A stretch of 64,000 bases of DNA. Source: Rugalucina vietnamica (lineage: Eukaryota > Mollusca > Bivalvia > Lucinida > Lucinidae). Each line of letters begins with the position of its first letter. Position 1 is the first letter of the stretch. Location: positions 27,380,488 through 27,444,487 of the forward strand of contig OZ024871.1 of assembly GCA_964017185.1 (NCBI GenBank), read 5' to 3'. Shown here one piece after another: positions 1-64,000 of the stretch. The position numbers were made by a program, and so were the translations under genes. Under the pieces are notes generated by a model. It saw nothing but the letters and a program-made list of their open reading frames with translations, searched no databases and had not been told where the DNA came from.

Positions 1-495
1 AAAACAAAGTCCCCTCAAATCCGAGAAGCAGCATACCAGTCCTTGGTCCGACCCCAGCTGGAATATGCTTCTTCAGCATGGGACCCCAATACCAAAGAAA
101 ACAAAGGCAAGCTGGAAATGGTCCAAAGACGGGCAGCCCGGTGGACCCTAAATGACTATGCCAGTACAACTAGTGTCACATCACTGATGGCTCAGTTGGG
201 CTGGCAGACCCTTGAGCAGAGACGGTCTGTAGCCCGGCTCTGTCTCTTCTATAAAATTGTCAATGGCCTTGTGGCTGTGCCACTCCCCGACTACATCCAG
301 CCCGCACACCGGATTTCCAGATTTTGCCACTCCATGACATTTCGCCAAATCCACACTGGCAAAGATTACTACAAATACTCCTTTTTTCCACTGGCAGTTG
401 TACAGTGGAATGCCCTCCCAGCTAGTGTTGCAGTTTCTCCAAGTCTTGAGGTATTCAAGGCAGCAGTTGGAGAGCTGCAGCACCCCAAGCCCTAG
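1..495 (+). pseudogene. LINE ORF2 C-terminal fragment
   Basis: About 164 codons are open from the window edge with no frameshift. The visible part is the region after the RT palm and thumb: a KLEMVQRRAARW helix, a GWQTLEQRR segment and the terminal WNALP motif. Because it stays open to its natural stop, this copy is fairly young, or its 5' part may still be intact to the left. Confidence 0.8.
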
Positions 496-765
496 AGACA
501 GTGCACTGCATGTTTTATCCTGTTTTTAAACTTCCCATTAATTCTCATCAGTTTTATGTACTGTCTAAAATGTGATTTGCCGATCAATCCTAGACAGTTG
601 TTTTTATCTCTCCTTCATTATCGATCTAGTTTTAACCTATCATCTTGAAATAGACTCACTATCATACTTTTAACTTTTTTCTTTTCATGACCCTGACGCG
701 CAGTGCCTGCCAAAAATGCTCGTGAGGGCGTAGGCAGTATACGAAGATAGATAGATAGATACCGT
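1..765 (+). mobile_element. 3' end of a non-LTR retrotransposon (LINE)
   Basis: The left edge of the window cuts into the C-terminal end of a LINE polyprotein, open from base 1 to the stop at 493-495. About 270 bp of untranslated sequence follows and ends in a short GATA microsatellite (about 745-763). The reading frame has the familiar post-reverse-transcriptase signature: VRPQLEYASSAWDP, then QRRAARW, then FPLAVVQWNALP near the C-terminus. This pattern is typical of Jockey/CR1-group elements, which often end in a short microsatellite instead of poly(A). The exact clade is not resolved because the RT core lies outside the window. Confidence 0.85.
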
Positions 766-880
766 GTTACATACAAAGGGACTATTTTGATACTGACATG
801 ATTTTTATGTCAGTAAAGGAATTGTCAAAATAATATTTTCGACAAAGTATGGCAGAACCTTTGAGGTTTTGAGCACTTTA
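545..880. other. LINE 3' UTR and unannotated spacer
   Basis: This holds the LINE 3' untranslated tail up to about 765, then about 115 bp of AT-rich sequence in which I see no gene or repeat. Confidence 0.5.
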
Positions 881-883
881 AAA

Positions 884-992
884 GTGGAGCGAACTGGCAC
901 AGGGGTAGAGTGGTTGACTCCGGTCCCAGAGGTCCCGGGTTCAATCCTCAGCCAGGGCGCCTTTCGTTGTGGCCTTGATCAACTCAGTAAAC

Positions 993-1023
<31 letters not shown>
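884..1023 (+). mobile_element. tRNA-derived SINE with poly(A) tail
   Basis: A pol III A box-like stretch (TGGCACAGGGGTAGAGTGG) and a B box (GGGTTCAATCC) lie about 30 bp apart. A short unrelated tail and a run of about 28 A follow (995-1022). This is the layout of a tRNA-derived SINE. It does not fold as a functional tRNA. Confidence 0.7.
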
Positions 1024-1024
<1 letters not shown>

Positions 1025-1025
1025 G

Positions 1026-1626
1026 TAGTCTCCTCAAAATTCTATGTGGTACTGGTAGGTAAATGCAGCAAAAAATTGTGAGATATGGAAGGCCAGGGTG
1101 ACATGCTAATTGCTATTTGCTAATTGCTAAATGCGTATTGCAAAATGATAAGTTGTAAAGTTCTAAGAATTTTGAAATAGGGCTGATGAATGATATTGAG
1201 AATATTCATAATTTTGCACTATGTTGGATTATTTAACAATATAAAACATAATATGTACATGCATAGTCAGTTAGATTTGCAATCAGCAATTAGCATTTAG
1301 CAAATAGCATTTTGCAAATAGCATTTAGCAAATATCATTTAGAAAATAGCATTTAGCATTTATAATGCAGAAAGACCCTTCAGTGTGGTCTTTATTTTTT
1401 CCCTTTTCATCCCTTGATAGTTGTCGTAACTAAACAAAAACATGATTGGTCTCACAATTTACACTTTTGATGTGGTAATTAGCAATTCTCATTTACCAAA
1501 AATACAATAAGCATTTAGCAAATAGCATTTAGCAAATAGCAGTTAGCATGTCGCCCTGGCCATCCATATCTCACAATTTTTCGCTGCATTTACCTACCAG
1601 TACCACACAGAATTTTGAAGAGACTT
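1026..1626. mobile_element. Foldback element with ~95-bp inverted arms
   Basis: The left arm (about 1026-1135) and the right arm (about 1520-1626) are near-perfect reverse complements. Each contains a TACTGGTAGGTAAATGCAGC word and a GGCCAGGGTGACATGC word, or their complements. Between them lie short iterated words such as GCAAATAGCATTTA. There is no ORF, so it is a non-autonomous foldback or MITE. Confidence 0.75.
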
Positions 1627-1699
1627 CGTCTGTGAGAAACTCCTACCTCAGCCATTCTAAAGTGAGAATACCTATGTTGACGTATCAAAGTTATTGTTT

Positions 1700-3080
1700 A
1701 ACCCCAACCGAAGTTGGGGGACATATTGTTTTGGTGCGGATCCCGTCTGCGCCCGCGTCAGCGTCCGCGTCCATGTAGCTTCTTTCCGACGCGATATCTT
1801 TTGAACCAGTAGATGGATTTTGACCAAACTTGCATAGATACATGGTTTGAAGAGGGGAAAGAGTTGATTAGATTTTGGTGACTTTGACCTCATTTTCAAG
1901 GTCACCAGCCCATGAAAACTGATCAAATTATGTTTTCTGACGCGATATCTTCTGAACAAATGAATGGATTTTGACCAAACTTGCACAAGAGCATTGTTGG
2001 GAAGAGACTCAGAGTTGATTAGATTTTGGTGACCTTGACCTAATCTTCAAGGTCACCAGCCCATGAAAACTGAGCAAATTAGGTTTTCCGATGCGATATC
2101 TTGTGAACAAATGAATGGATTTTGACCAAACTTGCACAAGAGCATTGTTGGGAGGAGGCTCAGAGTTGATTAGATTTTGGTGACCTTGACCTATGACCTA
2201 ATTTTCAAGGTCACGAGTCCATAAAAACTGTTGAAATTAGTCTTTCCAACACAATGTCTTGTAAACCAATTGATGGATTTTGACCAAACTTGCACAGAAG
2301 CATTGTTGGGAGGAGGCTCAGAGTTGATTAGATTTTGGTGACCTTGACCTAATTTTCAAGGTCACGAGTCCATAAAAAATGTTGAAATTAGTCTTTCAAA
2401 AGCAATATCTTGTAAACCAATCGATGGATTTTGACCAAACTTGTACAGAAGCATTGTTGCGAGAAGGCTCAGAGTTGATTAGATTTTGGTGACCTTGACC
2501 TAATTTTCAAGGTTGTGAGTCCATAAAAACTGTTGAAATTAGTATTTCCAACGCAATATCTTGTAAACCAATTGATGGATTTTGACCAAACTTGCACAGA
2601 AGCATTGTTGGGAGGAGGCTCAGAGTTGGTTAGATTTTGATGACCTTGACCTAATTTTCAAGGCCACTAGTCCATAAAAACTGTTGAAATTAGTTTTTCC
2701 GATACGATATCTTGTAAACTAATTGATGGATTTTGACCAAACTTGCACAGAAGCATTGTTGGGAGGAGGCTCAGAGTTGATAAGATTTTGGTGACCTTGA
2801 CCTAATTTCCAAGGTCACTAGTTCATAACTGTTGAAATTAGTCTTTCGGACGCAATAACTTGTAAACCAATTGATGGATTCTAACCAAACTTGCACAGAA
2901 GCATTGTTGTGAGGAGGTTCAGAGTTTATAAGAATTTGGTGATCGTGACCTAATTTTAGACAGGGTCCAAAACAAGTTTAAACTACCACACCATACAGAA
3001 CAAGATGGGCATGGTGTCTTCCATAGAAAAACTTCATATCACAAGGTAACTACACTTCAATTACTAATTGGGGGGACATA
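1700..3080 (+). repeat. Pearl-like tandem-repeat element P1
   Basis: It opens with a short hairpin (CCCCAACC-GAA-GTTGGGGG) followed by ACATATTGTTTT. Then come about eight head-to-tail units of about 150 bp, each containing GATGGATTTTGACCAAACTT and a GGTGACCTTGACCTA block. It closes with a copy of the hairpin's right arm (TTGGGGGGACATAG, about 3066-3080). The same layout recurs four more times in this window with unrelated unit sequences. Confidence 0.75.
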
Positions 3081-3222
3081 GTTTTCCTCAGAAAACACTA
3101 TTTTAATTTGGAGAGGTTTGAACAGGGGTGGTTGGGAATGAGAATCTGCTAATTTATTTGGTGTGGCCTTAATAATTTTTGAATTCATTATAATATTATT
3201 TTGTTGCTTTTCTCTTCACAGA

Positions 3223-58971
<55,749 letters not shown>

Positions 58972-58988
58972 GTGAGTTCTGTTGTAAT

Positions 58989-59215
58989 ATGAGTGGTGTC
59001 ATGAGAAAACCAACATTTTGCATATGCGAAAACAAAGGCGCAGATCAGCTTTGCAGTAACTTTGAAGCTCATCAGCGCCTTTGCTTTTGCTACTCTTCCT
59101 CTTCTTTTTAAATCCAAAATTTCAAGCTTCTAGCCATCTTCTTTGGCTGCACAGGCTGGTTTCAAAAACCACATTGTCGGACCTGTTCAAAAACCACATT
59201 GTTGGTTTTTCATGA
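58989..59215 (-). mobile_element. Palindromic MITE family M, copy M14
   Basis: Reversed copy with a decayed left TIR and mismatched palindrome centre, starting about 18 nt after the exon 24 donor. Confidence 0.7.
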
Positions 59216-59628
59216 CTTGTTTTATATGTAGATGTAGACTTGGAGCCAGTTGTTTGATGTTTAAGACAAAGATATGTTCAGTTTATAATCCAAATGCAAA
59301 AATTACAAATCGTTAGCTTGGTTACAAAACCTTGGAAACTTTTCAGGAGAAACAAAAAACTTTCTAAAATGTTTACTTTTTGGTTTAGCCCTGCGAAATT
59401 TGAAATTTTATAATATTTTAAGTTTGTTAAATAGGTTTATCATATGACGTCGCTGTTCTCCAGTGGATAACATCATGTCATAAAAATCGTATGACCACAC
59501 GTGTATTAACACTTGCGGGAATACATGACGTCATTGACGACGTCCGTAACAACAATGTAATTTTTTATTGAAAATATGTCCACTTCGAAGGCGATAAAAT
59601 CCTATTTTAAAAGTCATATGATAAAAAG

Positions 59629-59722
59629 AATCTTACACGAGTGGTCATTTCATATGAAATTTATTAAACTCGCCAAAGGCTCGTTTAATAAATTTCATAT
59701 GAAATGACCACTCGTGTAAGAT
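59629..59722. repeat. Near-perfect 93-bp hairpin
   Basis: A TCTTACACGAGTGGTCATTT arm through TTTATTAAACTCG is mirrored exactly after a CCAAAGGC loop. It lies in a sequence with TCATATGA words (59440-59625) and is probably the end of a MITE. Confidence 0.8.
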
Positions 59723-59759
59723 CCTCTATGTAATACATGCTATTGCAATTTCTTTAGCT

Positions 59760-61230
59760 TCATGGGTGCTGTGTAACTTACGCGGTTTGTTTCGTTTTTA
59801 TACTTGTACTTAAGACATTTTGTAACTGTTTGACATTACTAGATAAAAGGCTTTGCAAAAACATTAATCTAACTAAGATTAAAAAAAGAAGCATTGATTC
59901 ATTTGGAGTCACGTTTGAAACTTTAAATACATTAACAGGTTAAATTTATACAATTTTCATACATGTGGTACCAAAGTCTCGTAACTACAGCTTCAGCAGC
60001 GAAGCTGAGCTAAAATACACGTTTCCAAATTCTCATATATGCAGCATGTATAAAAAGTGAAACAATTAGTGGCCAAAAATAAGTTAGCAAGACAAATCTA
60101 AGCATGTATTGATGGGACTAAGATCCTTGTGACTTTTTACATCCCTTGCAGTAACAAACATTTTTAAAAATGCTTACCTGTTTTTGCCATTTTTTCAATA
60201 AACAAAATATTGGCATAAGTCGTTTTAGACCTGGTTATTTTGACCATCGCAGGTACAATATTTCAGAATCGCTTCAAAAGTTAATTTTTCATTGGCTATA
60301 GCATTCAAGGTTTTGTCACCAGTTGCATGCGATGGTCATTATTTGGTAGGTGTTGAAAACCAGTTTTTGCACTTACGAAGTTTTGTCACCGAGCTAATGA
60401 AATGCAGTTATACAATATTGTCAGAATATAATAATTGACATCTCAGCAGATTGACCGATACTGTAAACAACTGACTCAAATAGACATTTAGTTTAGGAAT
60501 GATTACATATACATATAGTACAATCTTACAAAATGACATGAGCAGAGTAAAAGAGTGGATGATATAAGAAAACATGCTTTTCCTATTTTGTAGTATAGTA
60601 TTTTACCTAAACAGATTACAAGTGCAGTTCTTTTTATGCCCCTTACATTGAGTGCTAGTTGCTCGTTATCCATACAATACAAGGATCATGTACAGGTTGA
60701 ATTCAGTGTGCTTGAATAGATGTGTTGCAGAGTTTTGATAGGATATTTAATGGTCATATAGGTTGACTGCTCCACTGCGCATGTGCTGGTTTTTGAAATT
60801 GATTGTGATTGATAATGAACTCGCCAGTAAAGCAGGCTATCATACAGGTTGTTTTTAAAGGCAAAACAAATGCTTACTGTTTTATATCCACAAGGTTTTT
60901 TCTAGGTAATTCTGAGCCATTCCTGTGATATAAGCAATTTACATTGCACACCCTTGTATGTGAACTGTTACATAATGATAAAGGTTTTGAAGCTGACAAT
61001 GATGTTTCTCCACCCTTTACTTCAAAACAATGAGGCCCTCTTCTGTTTGACCAAGTAGCATTTCAAGTTTCAAGTTCAGATTTTATGATGAAGATCTAAA
61101 AGAAAAAAGAAAAAAAAAAATACTCAACACAAATCTATTTCTGTCTTGTCAGAGCTTTTTCCTGTTTTGAGAGTAATACTCCATCATTGAAAAACAACAA
61201 CAACAACAACAAAAAAAAAGTGAATGATGA
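59760..61230. other. Intron 24 sequence, nothing recognised
   Basis: AT-rich with no supported exon, RNA gene or known repeat. Confidence 0.5.
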
Positions 61231-61238
61231 TAATAATT

Positions 61239-61467
61239 CAGGCAATATTGCCCTTGCATACTTTTCACTGATTTCCATCTTTAATATCTATCTATGAGGC
61301 AATATTGCCCTTGCATACTTTTCACTGATTTCCATCTTTAATATCTATCTATGAGGCAATATTGCCCTTGCATACTTTTCACTGATTTCCATCTTTAATA
61401 TCTATCTATGAGGCAATATTGCCCTTGCATACTTTTCACTGATTTCCATCTTTAATATCTATCTATG
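61239..61467 (+). repeat. Four tandem copies of a ~56-bp unit
   Basis: Each unit runs from GGCAATATTGCCCTTGCATA to TTAATATCTATCTATGA. The copies look identical, which suggests a recent expansion. GGCAATATTGCC is itself palindromic. Confidence 0.9.
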
Positions 61468-61917
61468 ATGCTTAATATACACTGTAGCTAGAAATGCCTT
61501 CTTGGACTTTTATGAGCTATGATATCTTGAAGAATAGCAACTTAAACAGTACCATAAAATTGCTGATAGTCTGGCCCTTGACTATTCAGTATTGGCAGTA
61601 CTCAATGATTAAAATAGGAGGTTTCCACACAAGAGCATTGTAAGAAAGATGATTATGAAATTCAAACAGCTTGGACCTCACCAGACTGCTTTCATTGGGC
61701 CAGTCTGAAGCAGATTGGCACGTTTTCTTGAGCCAAAAATCAGGAATCATTACAGTAACACTAGGTCAGCAATAAACACCATGGGTGACAGTAGAATTGC
61801 CGCCATAAAACTAGCCAATTGTCTGGTGCTTTCAGCATTCCAAGTTTTCTTATTGCTTTGGCATTATCTTCAAGTGTATAGAATTGCTCATTTAGTTCTG
61901 AGAAATCAATGACTCAA

Positions 61918-62140
61918 CTTGACTACTGTAAATTCGGAAATTTTCGCGTGACTTTTATTTCGCGAATTTTCTATTTGCGAATTATTAGCGAGTTCTTGAA
62001 TTCGCGAGTGAGTGTCCATGTATTATATAGAGTTTATAGTGACTCTTTATTAGCGAGAACTTTGAATTCGCGAGGCAACCAATTCGCGAATATTAGCGAA
62101 AATTAAGTTCTCGCGAATATTTCCGGATCTACAGTATATA
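61918..62140. mobile_element. MITE family F
   Basis: Ends CTACTGTAAATTCGGAAATT and ATTTCCGGATCTACAGTA are inverted near-copies. The interior iterates TTCGCGAAT and ATTAGCGA words. A decayed copy precedes exon 17. Confidence 0.75.
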
Positions 62141-62366
62141 TGATTGGTATTTATGTGCTGTACCAAGCTGCGCATAAAGGCACAGACTAGTCTGTGTGAA
62201 TGTACTGTACTATCAGTGTCACATAATACATGTATATTGAAACTTCGGACAGCGTAGTAAATATAGTTACTGGCTAGATATGTTTTTGCTATTTCGTTCA
62301 CACTACCGATCCTAGACTAATACATATATATGGAACTTTTCTTTGAACATTGCCACAATAGACAAA

Positions 62367-62598
62367 TGAGCCGCCTCATGGGAAAACCAACAATCTGTAT
62401 AGGCGAAAACAAAGACGCAGATCAGCTTCGCGGTAAAAGCTGATCAGCGCCTTTGTTTTCGCTACTCGGATAGTACATTTCCTCTTCTACTTAAATCCGA
62501 AATTTCAAGCTTCTAGCTCTTTTCTGAGACTGTACAGGCCGGTTTGTGTCGGACCTGGTTGGAAACCACATTGTTGGTTTTCCCACGAGGTTGCTCAT
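62367..62598 (-). mobile_element. Palindromic MITE family M, copy M15
   Basis: Reversed. The palindrome has lost part of its right inner arm (GCGGTAAAAGCTGATC). Confidence 0.8.
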
Positions 62599-62715
62599 AT
62601 ATATGGAACTTTTCTTTGAACATTGCCACAATAGACAAATTGTCATTAAAAAGGCAATTTGAGGTATGAAAATGGAAAAACAATAGAAATACACAATCCT
62701 ATTTAAGCTTGAAAT

Positions 62716-62946
62716 TAAACCAGTATTTTGCATAGGCAAAAACAAAGATGCAGATCAGCTGTGCAGTAACTGCACAGCTGATCAGCATCTTTGTTTTTGC
62801 TTCAAGAACAGTACAATCCCTGTTGTTCTTCATAAATCTGAAATTTCAAGCTTCCTAAGCGTTCAGTCTTCCATCAGCATACAACTGGATTTGTATTGGA
62901 CCATGTCAGAAACATCCTAGATTGGTTTTCTAGTGTGGTGGACCAG
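62716..62946 (-). mobile_element. Palindromic MITE family M, copy M16 (subfamily 2)
   Basis: A reversed, decayed copy that still holds a perfect GCTGTGCAG-TAA-CTGCACAGC centre. It lies about 120 bp from M15. Confidence 0.7.
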
Positions 62947-62949
62947 TTG

Positions 62950-64000
62950 AGCTTGAAATTAAGCCTCTTTTAGTAATTAGATTGCCACTTATTGTCAGGC
63001 TAAGGTTCCAGGTTGCACTACTATAAATATTTACTCATTATGCAAGCGCCGCCTCTTTTGGGGAGAGCATTCTGTCACACAATGAAACTTTTCTGGCTGC
63101 TGATTATTGTTATTGGTAAAAGTGAAATATTTTTGGGAAAGCTATTCAAAGTATTTAATAAAATAAATAAAATTATTTTCTAACACCATTTTCAACCTCT
63201 CCAGTGAGAAAAATATATTGCATATGGCCCACTAAAATCTCAGCTCGGAATTTACTGCGGACCAGCATTGTTTACATTGGATGACAGTTTGCTAAAAAAA
63301 ATGCCGCATAACCCCATATTTTTTTGACTGCTACTGGTAAGTAATGTTCTTGTCCGCTGAATGTTACAGTTCATAATAGTGACTTTAGCCCAGACAAACT
63401 TTGACAGGTTGGTGAAATGACCTGATTTTGCATTAGTAGCAATGGGATTTTTTTTATAGTAGTACTACCTAAACTGAAAGTAGGATGTACCTTCATTTTG
63501 CCAGAAGGACTGATTTTTTTCTGCTTACAGCATTCCCTTCCACTCAGTGTTGAAGAAAACATTTGGTTCTGCATGGAAATTCATTTCAAACCCTGACACT
63601 TGGCTTAAATTTGCTTTTTCTGTGACTTTGGTGAATTTTCCATGTATTTTGTGGGGGGTGGGGTAACATTTTCTTCTGATACACCTTTACAAGTGCAATG
63701 GGACAAAGAAATTGGTTGAATAGTACTCCAACTTGATGAAAGCATAGTAACGCATTAAATTTTATCCGTCCAGACTGTTTGAATAATGAAGAAAATGCCT
63801 TTTAACAGCGTCATTTTCCCAGACATCGGGTTCTGAAAGGACAAATTTATACACGGCAGGGGTTTAATTTGCTGAAATAGGCACAAGAAATGTTCCAGCT
63901 GCTTCTTTTTAGTTAAAACAATTGATTGTTGTGGTCTTGTGAATAGAAAAAAGCAGATTTTGTCTCTAGATGGTTGAGAATTTTCCATAAAAGGCCTACA
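62950..64000. other. Intron 24 sequence to the window edge
   Basis: No exon in the required phase, repeat family or RNA gene is apparent. The next host exon should lie beyond the window. Confidence 0.45.

Noticed and set aside
884..960. tRNA gene
   Set aside because: A and B boxes are present but the stems do not pair, and a poly(A) tail follows. It is a SINE.
61715..62106. Further host exons after exon 24
   Set aside because: The ORFs lack acceptors in the needed phase, and the second is MITE family F sequence.

Overview
This is eukaryotic, intron-rich, repeat-dense DNA. Bivalve-type repeats suggest a mollusc, most likely a bivalve: tandem-repeat elements with terminal hairpins and TCCG microsatellites (pearl-like), many short palindromic MITEs, tRNA-derived SINEs and a C2H2-ended LINE. 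No species can be named from sequence alone. The recognisable host coding sequence is about 3.1 kb out of 64 kb.

The backbone is one plus-strand gene. I could thread 24 coding exons between 3223 and 58971, every junction GT-AG with consistent phase, giving at least 884 codons. The gene runs off the right edge. The protein has a long soluble, helix-rich N-terminal part (about residues 1-567), then a Trp-rich stretch and about four hydrophobic segments (residues 600-800). I do not recognise the family. A second, unrecognised 145-residue gene lies antisense inside the 12-kb intron 16 (46637 down to 44956, four exons).

Layout: 1-3100, a LINE end, a SINE, a foldback and pearl-like element P1. 3.2-7.1 kb, exon 1, then Penelope-like pieces carrying four hammerhead ribozyme motifs, two large foldbacks and (TA)n. 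7-21.4 kb, exons 2-5 with SINEs, a pogo-type transposon remnant and several terminal-inverted-repeat (TIR) elements. 21.6-25 kb, exon 6, a retroelement remnant and pearl-like elements P2 and P3. 26-36.2 kb, exons 7-16, a broken copy of exon 10, a 14-unit array derived from exon 12, and P4. 36.2-43.8 kb, a 7.6-kb long-TIR element holding a 5'-truncated LINE. 44-48 kb, the nested gene. 48-59 kb, exons 17-24, iteron-type elements, P5 and decayed copies of exons 17, 22 and 24. 59-64 kb, intron and repeats.

The most interesting signals are: (1) repeated exon duplication in the host gene, including 14 tandem 82-bp units that each carry an acceptor-like AG, an in-phase mini-exon and a donor; (2) hammerhead ribozyme cores; (3) MITEs sitting within about 10-30 bp of host splice acceptors; (4) a palindromic MITE family whose two hairpin arms have changed together; (5) three element families built from iterated words of the GACATTT type; (6) a 7.6-kb element with 565-bp TIRs, CAC termini and a 5-bp target duplication.
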